Made by a program: the position numbers and the translations under genes. Shown one piece after another: positions 52,255-61,978 of a DNA stretch of 64,000 nucleotides. Below the pieces are notes generated by a model. It did no database searches. It worked only from the letters and a program-made list of their open reading frames with translations, and had not been told where the DNA came from. Location: NCBI GenBank assembly GCA_963619325.1, contig CAVEVQ010000001.1:1-64000 (forward strand). The letters are read 5' to 3'. Within the stretch, counting starts at the first letter, position 1. Each line of letters starts with the position of its first letter. Source of the stretch: UBA1181 sp963619325. Lineage in GTDB: Bacteria; Bacteroidota; Bacteroidia; Bacteroidales; Paludibacteraceae.

Positions 52255-54432
52255 TTAGATGTTTTTTACTACACTATTGGTATCTGCCACAAATCCATCC
52301 GACATATTTTCATCGAACTGATCTGGATAAAGAATAATATAACTATTCTTGGCAAAGTATTTTGACAAGTGACTTGGCAACTTCTCGAAAAGAGGGTCGT
52401 ATGAGATGGCTGTCTTTCGAGAAGACACAACCACAAATAAATCATTACCCGTTACAACACCTGCCAACATCAAGAAATCATCCCAATCATCCAATACACA
52501 GAATTGTGTTTCAACACCAAATTTATTTCTTTTCGCTAAAATTCTGATTTTCTCAAGTGTCTCCGTATGTGCATAGAAAACAGCCTTTGCACCAATTTGC
52601 TTGCATAAATTTTTCACTCTATCATACCACTTCACAAAACCTATTTCGAACTCGGCTTTCGGTGGCACTGCAACAACAACACGCTTAATCGTACTAACGG
52701 GTTGCATTGCATGATAAACGAAAGTCATTTGATTGGTGGCACGTAGCAAACTCTCTGTCTTATCGCCCAAGAAGGAATCCGTAAAACTATTCTTATGATG
52801 TAGTCCTATCACGACTTCCGTGATATGGTTCTCACGAATCGTTTGCACAATTCCTCCCGCCACATTGGCATCATTACGATTAAACATCCGAACGTGGTTA
52901 TCTGTTCCCGCAGCAATCTTCGCAGCTTTTTCTAATAACTTTTTAGCTTTGTCCTCCGATGTCAAATGGGCTGCGTTTTTGTTAGAAATGGTCAAAGCGT
53001 AGAGAGGTTCACGACTCTTATCTACCTTGAGTAGAACGGCCAACTCCATCAGACTTCTCAAAGTTTCCGGATTATACAATGGCACCAAAATTCTATCCAC
53101 CAACTTATCTTCTGAAAGCTGATCCTCTAATTGATCCTGCAACCTCACCAATTTCTTGGCTGCCTTCTCGGTAGCAAACGATGCAATAGTACAGGTAACA
53201 AGAATCATAACAATAGTACCATTCAAAATGTCTTCATTCAGTAGTCGAATTACGCCTCCATCTATGGTTCGACCAATCTCAATGTTATAACCAATCATCA
53301 CAGCAGCCAACGTCGCCGCCGCTTGGGAATTGCTTAGTCCAAACAACATCAAGCCTTCCTCCTTGCTCATCTTAAAAGTATGCTTGGTCAACACCGCAGC
53401 TAAATACTTCGACACCGTAGCTACCACACACATCACGATGGCCGTTATCAACGTGCTTGGTCCAGCAAAGACTGCCCGAAAATCAATCAACATTCCAACT
53501 CCAATCAAGAAGAACGGAATAAAAAGTGCATTTCCGACAAAGTCCAAACGATTCATCAACGGAGATATCCTCGGAATACGCCGATTGAAAGCAAGTCCCA
53601 CCAGAAAAGCTCCGATAATAGGCTCTAATCCTGCCAACTTAGCAATAAATCCACCCAAAAAGCACATTGCCAACACATATATGTATTGCAAAATGTTATC
53701 CTCGTGATGCTTGAAGAATCGATCTGTCAAACGTGGGAAAACGAAGCCAACAATAAAGCCAAAAATGATCAACGAAATAACGAATTTCAGCCAGAAATTC
53801 CACCCTAGTTCGCCCTTCGTCATTGATACAATGACCGCCAATATCATCAATGAAAGAACAGTGGTAATCATAGTACCACCAATTGAGACATTCACAGACG
53901 TTTCCTTCGTAACACCATATCGCCCCACAATAGGATACGGAATCAAAGTGTGAGAAGCATACATACTCGCAATCAAGACTGCCGACAAACAGACATAACC
54001 TCTCATCGTGAAAGGCCCATATACTTCCGACACAAATCCCTGCGGATAGAAGTGTTCATATATCAACTCCAACAGAAAGTAACTGCTTACCGTTCCGATA
54101 AGCATAGGTATCAAGAAGGTTGCCATTCCAAAGAAGATACTCTTATTCATATTCTTCTTGAAATCAGTCAAATCCATCTGCAAACCTGCCAAGAACATAA
54201 TGTAAAGCAAACCGACCGCACCAAAGAGTTCAAAACTCACATCGCGACGCAATATGCCCAACCCACTCTCACCAATCATGGCTCCCGCCAAAATCAATCC
54301 GATAATGTGAGGAACACGAATTTTATTGAGCATCAACGGCATCAAGAGAATAATAAACAGTACAACCGAAAAAATCAATATCGGGTCTGTTATCGGGAAT
54401 TTTGCTTGTATGTCGGCTATCAACTGTTCCAT
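52255..54432 (-). CDS. Cation:proton antiporter (CPA2/KefB-like) with C-terminal stress-protein-like domain
   Basis: 725 residues. About twelve membrane helices (20-415) with GLILAGAMIGESGLGIL and EPIIGAFLVGLAFNRRIP typical of CPA2 sodium/potassium:proton antiporters. The cytoplasmic half (about 430-710) is not a TrkA-type KTN domain but two universal-stress-protein-like alpha/beta units (VDRILVPLYNPETLRSL and TIKRVVVAVPPKAEFEIG). It probably exports cations in exchange for protons, with nucleotide regulation by the stress-type domain (inference). It lies 12 bp upstream of the acyltransferase. Confidence 0.88.
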   Translation of the reverse strand: MEQLIADIQAKFPITDPILIFSVVLFIILLMPLMLNKIRVPHIIGLILAGAMIGESGLGILRRDVSFELFGAVGLLYIMFLAGLQMDLTDFKKNMNKSIFFGMATFLIPMLIGTVSSYFLLELIYEHFYPQGFVSEVYGPFTMRGYVCLSAVLIASMYASHTLIPYPIVGRYGVTKETSVNVSIGGTMITTVLSLMILAVIVSMTKGELGWNFWLKFVISLIIFGFIVGFVFPRLTDRFFKHHEDNILQYIYVLAMCFLGGFIAKLAGLEPIIGAFLVGLAFNRRIPRISPLMNRLDFVGNALFIPFFLIGVGMLIDFRAVFAGPSTLITAIVMCVVATVSKYLAAVLTKHTFKMSKEEGLMLFGLSNSQAAATLAAVMIGYNIEIGRTIDGGVIRLLNEDILNGTIVMILVTCTIASFATEKAAKKLVRLQDQLEDQLSEDKLVDRILVPLYNPETLRSLMELAVLLKVDKSREPLYALTISNKNAAHLTSEDKAKKLLEKAAKIAAGTDNHVRMFNRNDANVAGGIVQTIRENHITEVVIGLHHKNSFTDSFLGDKTESLLRATNQMTFVYHAMQPVSTIKRVVVAVPPKAEFEIGFVKWYDRVKNLCKQIGAKAVFYAHTETLEKIRILAKRNKFGVETQFCVLDDWDDFLMLAGVVTGNDLFVVVSSRKTAISYDPLFEKLPSHLSKYFAKNSYIILYPDQFDENMSDGFVADTNSVVKNI

Positions 54433-54506
54433 AAACGCAAATTTAAAATTTTTCCATTTAATTAGGAATTATTATGTTTTGCAAAAACATCTATCAAAAT
54501 TTATTT

Positions 54507-55856
54507 TTATGACTTTTCAATAACAAATCTTCCATTCTTGAACAACCGCCAATAGACGACCACACAAATAAGGACTGACAATAACGACCCTGCGGGGATA
54601 GCCAACCCCATAGGATAAAGTGACGCTGGATAGGTTATGCAAGTCCAATACGACAATGGTATTCTTACAAGAACAATAGAGGCTAAATTATGAGAAAACG
54701 ATATGATGGAAAGGCCTAATGCTGTGAAGAATCCGCTGAAACAGAAATGCATTCCTGCCAAGGTAGCGTCCCATGCATAACCTCGTAAATACTCTCCCCC
54801 CGCATGAATCACATGTTCATTATTTGTGAACAGTCGAACAAGTACCTCTGGTACAAACTGCAATACAATGCCAACAAAAATGCCATACAACATCGTAACA
54901 TAGAGCGCATATTTCATCGTCGTCATAGCTCTTTTCATCTGCTTGGCACCGATATTTTGTGCTGAGATTGTCGACACAGTTGACAACATCGCCGACGGTA
55001 TGATGAAGATAAGTCCAATGGATTTTTCAACAATACCTACAGCCGCCGCATCGTAGAGTCCTCGACTATTCGCAATCACCGTTATGGTAAGGAAAGCCAC
55101 TTGAATAAATCCATCTTGCAACGCCACAGGGACACCAATCTTCAACATTTCAGAGATAGTTTGACTATCCCAACAAAAATCATTCCTTGAAACTTTCATA
55201 ATGGAGCGATGTTTGCGAATAACAAAAACAGAGAAAAGGACACTGCACATTTGTGAGATCGTCGTCCCCATTGCAGCTCCCATCGCTCCCATACCCATAA
55301 AGCCAATGAATAGATAGTCTAACAAAATATTCTCAACACAGGTTAATCCGATCAAAAACATCGGTGTACGAGAATCCCCCAATCCACGAAAAATAGAGGC
55401 GATAATATTATAACAAACAATAAAGGGAATACCGACAAACGTAATTGTCAGATAATCGGTCGCCTCCTCCACTGCCTCAACAGGAGTATTAATCAACGAA
55501 ACAATCTGAGAACGAAACAAAAACAACACGAAACAGAGTATCATACTCAACAACAAAAAGAACACGAACGTACTACCAATAATACGAGACACTTGTCGTT
55601 CGTCTCTCGCACCCACAGCTCTCCCTATGCGTACCGTTGTTCCCATAGCTAAACCAATCACCACAACCGTCAACATATACATGACCTGTGCAGCATTCGA
55701 CACAGCCGTTGTACTGTCGACATCACAATACTGACCCACAATGAACAAATCGGCTAAGCCATAGAGTATCTGTAAAAAATAAGCAGCCATATAAGGAACC
55801 GCAAACGAGGCGATATTACCCATTATGCTTCCTTCTGTCAGGTTTCTGGTTGACAT
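54507..55856 (-). CDS. MATE family efflux transporter
   Basis: 449 residues, twelve membrane helices in two pseudo-repeats. Motifs MGNIASFAVPYMAAYFLQILY, VGIPFIVCYNIIASIFRGLGDSR and MGAAMGTTISQMC match the DinF/NorM-type MATE group (conserved SIFRGLGD). Exports cationic drugs or metabolites using sodium or proton gradients. Monocistronic between two other units; the upstream hairpin at 55897-55920 terminates the preceding gene. Confidence 0.92.
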   Translation of the reverse strand: MSTRNLTEGSIMGNIASFAVPYMAAYFLQILYGLADLFIVGQYCDVDSTTAVSNAAQVMYMLTVVVIGLAMGTTVRIGRAVGARDERQVSRIIGSTFVFFLLLSMILCFVLFLFRSQIVSLINTPVEAVEEATDYLTITFVGIPFIVCYNIIASIFRGLGDSRTPMFLIGLTCVENILLDYLFIGFMGMGAMGAAMGTTISQMCSVLFSVFVIRKHRSIMKVSRNDFCWDSQTISEMLKIGVPVALQDGFIQVAFLTITVIANSRGLYDAAAVGIVEKSIGLIFIIPSAMLSTVSTISAQNIGAKQMKRAMTTMKYALYVTMLYGIFVGIVLQFVPEVLVRLFTNNEHVIHAGGEYLRGYAWDATLAGMHFCFSGFFTALGLSIISFSHNLASIVLVRIPLSYWTCITYPASLYPMGLAIPAGSLLSVLICVVVYWRLFKNGRFVIEKS

Positions 55857-55896
55857 TTATCCTCTGTTAGTTTTCTCATTAATTGTTAATCAACAA

Positions 55897-55920
55897 AGCC
55901 CATGGTAGTTTCCATGGGCT
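55897..55920 (-). terminator. Terminator of the HerA/DUF853 gene
   Basis: AGCCCATGG and CCATGGGCT, a 9-bp perfect stem with a 6-nt loop, 34 bp after the stop. The T-run is short, so termination may be partial. Confidence 0.6.
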
Positions 55921-55953
55921 ATGAACGATGCTTTTATCTTTCATACATATCGT

Positions 55954-57555
55954 CTAACGTTTCCTTGTCTTTGAAGATCCTGCTATAAACTCCGTCAAAA
56001 ACTTCCTTAAAATCGGAGCGAAGAAAGAGATGATTTTTGAAAAGATTTGAGAACGCTGTTTGCTTCTTTGTGCCTTCAATTTCGCCTCCTCCTTCTCTTG
56101 TTTCTCCCGTTCTTTTGCTTGTCGCTGCTCTTCTTTCTTGGACGCAGCCTCCTCTTTTTGTCTTCTTTTCTCTTCCGCTGCTTTTTCCTTCGCTGTTTTT
56201 GCCTCATCAGCAGCACTATTTTGTTCTGCCATAGCAGCTTCTGCTTTTTCTTTCTCCTCCGCAATCTTCTCCGTCGCAGAAGGACGATTGACAGCCTCGC
56301 GGTATTTCTTTTCTACAACCGACTCTTGAATGGCTTTTGCACGTTCCTCAGCCGTAATCGGACCAATCTGACCTTGCGGACAAAGCATCTTTGCACGCTC
56401 AACTGATCTTGGAGAACCTTTCTCATCTAAAAAAGAAACCAACGCCTCACCTGTCTCCAACTCCATCAGAGCTGCCTGCGTGTCAAACGAATCATTTTTA
56501 CGAAACGAATCCGCAACCGCCTTAACAGACTTTTGGTCTTTCGGAGTGAACGCACGCAACGCATGTTGTATCTTGTTACCTAACTGTCCCAACACATCCT
56601 CAGGAATATCCATAGGATTCTGAGTGATAAAATACACACCCACTCCCTTTGAACGAATCAGACGAACAATCTTCTCAATCTGTTCTAACAATGACTTTGA
56701 CGCATCATCAAACAACAAGTGAGCCTCATCAAAGAAAAAGATGAACTTAGGTTTGTCCAAGTCTCCTACTTCTGGCATCGTATTGTAAATGGAGGTTAGC
56801 AACCACATCAAAAAAGCGGAATAAAGTCGCGGATTGTTATATAGCTTGTCGGCAGCCAAAATATTGACAATTCCTTTCTTCCTATCATTAACTTTCTCTA
56901 AACCAATCAAATCCTTTACATCAAACTCTGGATATCCAAAGAATTTGTCTCCTCCCTGATCTTCCAACAAAAGCAGATTTCGCTGTATCGCTCCGATTGA
57001 GGCTGTGGTGATATTTCCATATTCTGTTTGATAGTCTTTTGCTTTCTGACCTACTCGATTGAGCAGCTCTCTTAAATCTTCAAGCGTATCTAAAACAAAC
57101 CCCTCTTTATCTGCAATGCGAAAAACCGCATTCAAAACGCCCTCCTGAGTGTCGGTGAGCGACATCACTCGAGAAAAAAGCGTTACACCAAAATTCCTGA
57201 CCGTTACTCGCAAAGGAGTTCCTTGCTCCCCATAGACATCAAAGAACTGAACTGGATAGGGCTGAAACTCAAACTTCACACCGAACTTTGCCTCCCTTTT
57301 CTCAATAAACTTAGTCAAGACACCTGCCTTATAGATTCCAGAAAGATCTCCCTTCATATCCGCCATAAAGCAAGGCACACCCAAGTCGCTGAACGATTCT
57401 GCTAATACCTGTAACGATACCGTTTTACCCGTACCTGTTGCACCTGCAATCAAGCCATGACGATTTGCCATCTTGGGTTCCAAAATTAGCGCCTTATTCC
57501 CTTCTCCTTCGTAATCGGTATGCGCAATGTATAACTTATCCTCTTTGTTTACCAT
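55954..57555 (-). CDS. HerA-like helicase / DUF853 family ATPase
   Basis: 533 residues. Walker A GATGTGKTVSLQVLAES (about 37-53) and Walker B FIFFFDEAHLLFDDA (about 276-290) plus VGVYFITQNPMDIPEDVLGQLG define the HerA/DUF853 (YjgR-like) group of ATPases of the FtsK/HerA superfamily. From about residue 415 to 505 a Lys/Glu/Ala-rich coiled coil (KEEQRQAKEREKQEKEE) follows, and a short basic C-terminal hydrophobic end. Function unknown. Confidence 0.9.
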   Translation of the reverse strand: MVNKEDKLYIAHTDYEGEGNKALILEPKMANRHGLIAGATGTGKTVSLQVLAESFSDLGVPCFMADMKGDLSGIYKAGVLTKFIEKREAKFGVKFEFQPYPVQFFDVYGEQGTPLRVTVRNFGVTLFSRVMSLTDTQEGVLNAVFRIADKEGFVLDTLEDLRELLNRVGQKAKDYQTEYGNITTASIGAIQRNLLLLEDQGGDKFFGYPEFDVKDLIGLEKVNDRKKGIVNILAADKLYNNPRLYSAFLMWLLTSIYNTMPEVGDLDKPKFIFFFDEAHLLFDDASKSLLEQIEKIVRLIRSKGVGVYFITQNPMDIPEDVLGQLGNKIQHALRAFTPKDQKSVKAVADSFRKNDSFDTQAALMELETGEALVSFLDEKGSPRSVERAKMLCPQGQIGPITAEERAKAIQESVVEKKYREAVNRPSATEKIAEEKEKAEAAMAEQNSAADEAKTAKEKAAEEKRRQKEEAASKKEEQRQAKEREKQEKEEAKLKAQRSKQRSQIFSKIISFFAPILRKFLTEFIAGSSKTRKR

Positions 57556-57615
57556 GAGTACGTTTATCAGTTTTTATTGGTTTTCACGTCCTTTTGTCCG
57601 CAAAAATAGCGTAAA

Positions 57616-57648
57616 GTCAGAACGAAGACATAATTGCTTCGTTCTGAC
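57616..57648 (-). terminator. Terminator of the 147-residue gene
   Basis: GTCAGAACGAAG and CTTCGTTCTGAC form a perfect 12-bp stem with a 9-nt loop, followed by TTTAC on the minus strand. It may act in both directions. Confidence 0.75.
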
Positions 57649-57681
57649 AACATCTTTCTCTTGTTCAATATGATGAACTAT

Positions 57682-58125
57682 TTATTTCTTCCCGAACAAA
57701 CTTCCAAGCGATCCTGCAATCTTTCCGAGTGTCGAAGCGGTGCTTGAGCTTCCACCCAAAGCAGAGAGAACCGACGACAAGTCTAATCCGCCACTCTTCT
57801 TCTGCACCGCAGAGACGATTCCACTTATAATTGTTGGCAAAAGGCTTGTTGCCAAATTAGTCGTTGACGAAGACAGCCCCAACTTAGATGCGAACTGTGA
57901 TGTAAAGATAGAAGATGCCAAACTAGTTATTGAACTACTTGATGCCGAGGTAGAACCAGATAACAAAGAGGTAATCTGTGAAATTCCATCCTTAGAAGTT
58001 GCTGTTTGCTTCAAACTGTTCAAAACGGAATCCGACAATCCACTAATTACGTTGCTTGTCAATTCATTCTTTCCAGATGCTGCTGCTTTCACCTGGTCTG
58101 CAATTAAATCTGCTATTGATGCCAT
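57682..58125 (-). CDS. Ser/Ala/Leu-rich hypothetical protein
   Basis: 147 residues of low-complexity sequence rich in Ser, Ala and Leu (SLLSGSTSASSSSITSLASSIF, SALGGSSSTASTLGKIAGSLG). No signal peptide. It resembles the helical DUF937 type of small proteins that form repeated amphipathic helices, but the match is weak. It has its own terminator. Function unknown. Confidence 0.75.
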   Translation of the reverse strand: MASIADLIADQVKAAASGKNELTSNVISGLSDSVLNSLKQTATSKDGISQITSLLSGSTSASSSSITSLASSIFTSQFASKLGLSSSTTNLATSLLPTIISGIVSAVQKKSGGLDLSSVLSALGGSSSTASTLGKIAGSLGSLFGKK

Positions 58126-58217
58126 ACTTTATCCCTTTATTTTGTTAATGTGCGATAAATTTATAAAAAGACCTGCAAAAAAGTCATTCTCCTATCTTAT
58201 AATTTTCCTCTTTTTTC

Positions 58218-58829
58218 TTAGAAAAGCAAGAATTCTTCCTCTTTTGATTTTATCCTACACAATGTCTCTTGCGTCACACCAATGTAGGAAGCGACATTGA
58301 TGGCACTAATACGAGAAATCAAGCCAGGCATCCTTTTCTCCAAACTCTCATATTTTTCTTCTGCAGTCTCGTTCAACACAGAATCCAAACGATTGTGGCA
58401 GAAAATCAAAGAAAATTCCAAAATCTTCTGATATATGGTATTAATCTCAGCACTCTCATCGCACAACTTCATAAGATCTTTACGTTTTATCTTAATGTAT
58501 ACGGTTGGCTCCAAAGCCTTGATAACCGATTTTGAAGGTGCGCCCGTCAAGAAACTCTCAATATCAAAGAAACCGTACCCTTCTGTTCCAAAGAAATCAG
58601 AAACCACCTTGTCATCCTTAGAATGGTACACTTGCACGACACCCTTTTGAACGATTCCCAAGAAATCGCATACCTGCCCCTCTTCAAGAATGGTCTCGTG
58701 TTTCTTCACCTTCTCCTGCGTGCAAATTGCGTTGATTTTTCTTTTAGCATCCAACGACAATTCCATTCCGCCTAACACTCTATCTATTTCGGCCATAATA
58801 AGCCTTTTATTCAAAACTACTTTTTTCAT
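58218..58829 (-). CDS. Crp/Fnr family transcriptional regulator
   Basis: 203 residues (a second ATG at 58796 would give 192). An N-terminal cyclic-nucleotide-binding-like beta-roll (HETILEEGQVCDFLGIVQKG and GTEGYGFFDIESFL) precedes a long helix and a short C-terminal helix-turn-helix (INVASYIGVTQETLCRIKSK). The N-domain lacks cysteines for an FeS cluster. Paralogue of the next gene upstream, 24 bp away. Ligand and targets unknown. Confidence 0.88.
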   Translation of the reverse strand: MKKVVLNKRLIMAEIDRVLGGMELSLDAKRKINAICTQEKVKKHETILEEGQVCDFLGIVQKGVVQVYHSKDDKVVSDFFGTEGYGFFDIESFLTGAPSKSVIKALEPTVYIKIKRKDLMKLCDESAEINTIYQKILEFSLIFCHNRLDSVLNETAEEKYESLEKRMPGLISRISAINVASYIGVTQETLCRIKSKEEEFLLF

Positions 58830-58853
58830 AAAACAAGCTAACCATTAACAAAA

Positions 58854-59444
58854 TCATTTTACTTTAGCACGAATACGGCTTAATGTTTCAGGCGTCACCC
58901 CTAAATAAGATGCAATGAAAATTGATGGCACCCGCAAAACATACTCTGAATTTTGCTCAATGAGATTCTCGTATCGTGTCTTCGCCTGTTCAAACAAGCA
59001 ATTTAGAGTCTTATGCTTCAATTTCCTAAGCAACTGCTCCGTTAGGTTTCTGTAGAAAACTCGTATTTCTTTGTTTTCCCTACACAAAGTATCAAAATCA
59101 CTCTTCGTACAGAGATAAAGCACCGAAGGCTCCAACATCTGAATATAACGACGACTCGGACTCTGACGGAAATAACTCTCGCAATCATAGAACAACTCGT
59201 CTTCGCTTGCCAAGAATTCAGTGTATTCCTCACCTGCCTTTCGATAGAAAATTCTGACCAACCCCGTATCTACAACTCCGATGAAACGACTAACATCGCC
59301 TTCCAACTGAAGATATTCCCCTTTATTTAATTGAATCACACGAGTCTTCGAATTTAACAACTTTGCGGATTCATCCGAAAGGCTCAAACTTTTTGCGTCT
59401 TCACCAAAACTTCTGCAAATACGCTCATAAAACCCGTTCTCCAT
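58854..59444 (-). CDS. Crp/Fnr family transcriptional regulator
   Basis: 196 residues. cNMP-binding-like domain (NKGEYLQLEGDVSRFIGVVDTG, DELFYDCESYFRQSPSRR) and C-terminal helix-turn-helix (IFIASYLGVTPETLSRIRAK). About the same length and layout as its downstream paralogue, suggesting tandem duplication. A TAnnTTTG box lies 53-60 bp upstream. It lies between sufD and the paralogue, but on the same strand with a terminator between sufD and it. Confidence 0.9.
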   Translation of the reverse strand: MENGFYERICRSFGEDAKSLSLSDESAKLLNSKTRVIQLNKGEYLQLEGDVSRFIGVVDTGLVRIFYRKAGEEYTEFLASEDELFYDCESYFRQSPSRRYIQMLEPSVLYLCTKSDFDTLCRENKEIRVFYRNLTEQLLRKLKHKTLNCLFEQAKTRYENLIEQNSEYVLRVPSIFIASYLGVTPETLSRIRAKVK

Positions 59445-59496
59445 ACTTTTATACTTTATTTTTCTTATTTCTTACTTTTACTTCAATCAATAGAAC

Positions 59497-59504
59497 CAAA
59501 TATA
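59497..59504 (-). promoter_or_regulatory. TAnnTTTG -7 promoter box for the Crp/Fnr pair
   Basis: Minus-strand TATATTTG, with TTTG/TTG motifs 15-19 bp further upstream that could serve as the -33 element. Confidence 0.5.
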
Positions 59505-59711
59505 CATTTATCGCACAAATCAACAAAATATTGCAAACAATAAATACAAAATTTTCATATATTTTAACTCAAACAAGACATTTTTATTCATAAGAACAGC
59601 AATTTGTACATTAAAACAAATTAATTTTTCTTTTTTCCACTATTTGAATTGTTTTATTTTTACTAATCACCTATTTCTTAGTTTTTTTCTTTTACCGTGT
59701 TTTACTCGAAC

Positions 59712-59751
59712 AAAAAAGGTGACATCATTGATAATAACAACAATGCCACCT
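59712..59751 (-). terminator. Terminator of the suf operon
   Basis: Minus-strand AGGTGGCATTG pairs with CAATGATGTCACCT (one small bulge), then six T, just after sufD. Confidence 0.75.
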
Positions 59752-59773
59752 CTGTTATGTCTATATCTTTGTT

Positions 59774-61132
59774 TTACTTACAAACTGAACATCCTGAACA
59801 TTTTGAGAGTTCTCCTCTGAAACGCATCTCCACCAACTGTTTAATCTTCTCTTTGACTGCCTCTATCCGCACATTTTCTACAACATCATTGACAAAAGCA
59901 TACATCAGCAACATTTTTGCCTCCGCCTCTGGGATTCCTCTTGACCGCAGGTAAAACATCGCATTATCGTCCATCACACCTGTCGACGCTCCATGACTAC
60001 ATTTCACATCATCGGCATAGATTTCCAACTGCGGTTGCGTGAACATTCTTGCAGTTGGTCTTAAGCAGACGTTTCTGTTCACCTGATAGGCTTCTGTTTT
60101 CTGCGCACCTGGTTCAACATAGATTCTTCCGGAAAAAACCCCTGTAGATTCGCCATCTAAAACGTATTTATACATTTCATTGCTCTTACACTTAGGTTTA
60201 TTATGATTAAGAATCGTAAAATTATCAATATGTTCCTTTTTATCGGTTACCGCCATACCACAAAGCTGAGATTCGCAACCCTCGCCCTCCATATCCATAA
60301 CAATATTATTTCGGGTGATACCATTCTGCAATGTGATGTCGTTGAGCAACACGTTTGAATTGGACTCCTGACGAACGTATACGGAACCGACAGAAACAGT
60401 ACGCACGTTCGTTCCTTCCAATTTATAGTGGTCGTAGGTTGCATTCTCTCCCACAAACACTTCGGTTACTCTGTTAGAGAAAGTGTTAGCCTCTCCGACT
60501 GCATGTGTGCAAACTAGAAGTTGAGCTTGCGACCCCTCTTCCAAAACAATTAAGTCCCGTTCATTCGCCATCAGCGGACTACTCGCATACATCACAGAGA
60601 TAAGTTGTACGGGACGAGGTAATTTCACGTTTTTGGGAACATACATAAAAAAACCATCCTGCGCGAACATCGTATTGAATGCAACGTATGGATCTTTCTT
60701 CAATTCCTGCTTATTATAGTATTTCGACACCTTTTCAGGTTCTTTTTTCGCATACTCTGCCAAACTGCCCACTAACACGCCCATTGAACGGAGTTCTTCC
60801 AAATCCTTTAAATTCTCGTCTGGGCAATAGAACGTATCATTGACAACAAAGAAAACATACGAATTGATGCCTTGCACTTGACATTTGAACAAGTCCTTCG
60901 AGTTTACAATAGGGTTCACTCGACTAATATTCATTCCATAATCAACAGACAAAGCCTCTCGTAAATTGGTATGTCTGTAGGCTTCCGTCTTGATTGTTGG
61001 AAACCCTACCTTATCAAACAATTCGTATGCTTTTGCACGCTGATCATTCAAGACATCCGTGCTCTTTCCACACAAAACATTTTGATAGTCACAATATATT
61101 TTCTTATATGGTTCCTCTATATCAACTGCCAT
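59774..61132 (-). CDS. sufD: Fe-S cluster assembly protein SufD
   Basis: 452 residues. The SufBD core beta-helix is clear (MYVPKNVKLPRPVQL, YAYDDVKCSHGASTG-like EIYADDVKCSHGAST, and AMFYLRSRGIPEAEAKMLL). SufD forms the SufBCD scaffold complex with SufB and SufC for Fe-S cluster assembly. The C-terminus RFRGELSKCSGCSVCK carries a C-x2-C-x2-C cysteine cluster. Last gene of sufBCD; no sufS, sufE or sufU follows before the terminator. Confidence 0.95.
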   Translation of the reverse strand: MAVDIEEPYKKIYCDYQNVLCGKSTDVLNDQRAKAYELFDKVGFPTIKTEAYRHTNLREALSVDYGMNISRVNPIVNSKDLFKCQVQGINSYVFFVVNDTFYCPDENLKDLEELRSMGVLVGSLAEYAKKEPEKVSKYYNKQELKKDPYVAFNTMFAQDGFFMYVPKNVKLPRPVQLISVMYASSPLMANERDLIVLEEGSQAQLLVCTHAVGEANTFSNRVTEVFVGENATYDHYKLEGTNVRTVSVGSVYVRQESNSNVLLNDITLQNGITRNNIVMDMEGEGCESQLCGMAVTDKKEHIDNFTILNHNKPKCKSNEMYKYVLDGESTGVFSGRIYVEPGAQKTEAYQVNRNVCLRPTARMFTQPQLEIYADDVKCSHGASTGVMDDNAMFYLRSRGIPEAEAKMLLMYAFVNDVVENVRIEAVKEKIKQLVEMRFRGELSKCSGCSVCK

Positions 61133-61182
61133 AGATTTAACTTTTTTCCGTCATTTCCTTTATACGCTTCTCTCTTCTGTAT

Positions 61183-61935
61183 CTACTCCCCCAGTTCTTT
61201 CTTAATCCAATCGTAACCCTTCTCTTCCAACTCCAATGCCAGTTCCTTACCTGCTGATTTCACAATTTTCCCCTTATAAAGAACATGGACATAATCCGGA
61301 ACGATATAGTCTAACAAACGTTGGTAATGCGTGATGACTATGCTCGCATTCTCTGGCGTTTTAAGTTTATTCACACCATTTGCGACAATCCTTAATGCAT
61401 CAATATCCAAACCACTGTCTGTTTCGTCCAAAATTGCCAACTTCGGATTCAACATCGCCATTTGGAAAATTTCATTTCTCTTTTTCTCTCCTCCCGAAAA
61501 GCCCTCATTGACAGATCGATTAGCCAATTTACTATCCAATTCCACTAATTCTTTCTTCTCCCGCATCAACTTCAAAAATTCAGCAGCCGTCAAAGGTTCC
61601 TCTCCTCTATATTTTCTATGTTCATTGACTGCGGTACGCATAAAGTTAACCATGCTGACGCCTGGTATTTCAACTGGATATTGAAAGCTCATGAATAAAC
61701 CTTCACACGAACGCGCCTCCGGTGTCATTTCCAACAAGTTTTTTCCATTGAACGTCACCTCTCCCTCTGTCACCTCATAGGCAGGATGTCCAGAAAGGAC
61801 AGACGACAAAGTACTCTTGCCAGACCCATTCGGTCCCATGATAGCATGCACCTCACCCGCCTTAATCGACAGGTTTATTCCCTTTAATATCTCTTTTCCA
61901 TTAATGGAAGCGTGTAAATTCTTTATCTCTAACAT
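61183..61935 (-). CDS. sufC: Fe-S cluster assembly ATPase SufC
   Basis: 250 residues from the ATG at 61935; the longer frame (TTG at 62034) would overlap sufB and gives no typical N-terminus. ABC ATPase with Walker A GPNGSGKST (about 33-41), signature FSGGEKKRNEIFQ and Walker B LAILDETDSGLDIDALRI (the SGLDIDA signature is specific to SufC). It powers the SufBCD complex. It starts 43 bp past the sufB stop. Confidence 0.97.
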   Translation of the reverse strand: MLEIKNLHASINGKEILKGINLSIKAGEVHAIMGPNGSGKSTLSSVLSGHPAYEVTEGEVTFNGKNLLEMTPEARSCEGLFMSFQYPVEIPGVSMVNFMRTAVNEHRKYRGEEPLTAAEFLKLMREKKELVELDSKLANRSVNEGFSGGEKKRNEIFQMAMLNPKLAILDETDSGLDIDALRIVANGVNKLKTPENASIVITHYQRLLDYIVPDYVHVLYKGKIVKSAGKELALELEEKGYDWIKKELGE

Positions 61936-61978
61936 GACACTGTTATCCTTAATTAGATGAATATATATAAGAAAGTTT

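Larger units (their letters stand above)
59445..59773. other. Intergenic region between sufD and the Crp/Fnr genes
   Basis: About 330 bases, strongly AT-rich. Holds the sufD terminator (59712-59751) and the promoter box of the Crp/Fnr pair (59497-59504). Nothing else recognised. Confidence 0.6.

Noticed and set aside
56037..56406. Plus-strand Cys/Phe/Leu-rich frames inside the HerA/DUF853 gene
   Set aside because: Antisense of the Lys/Glu/Ala-rich coiled coil; no start signal or family similarity.
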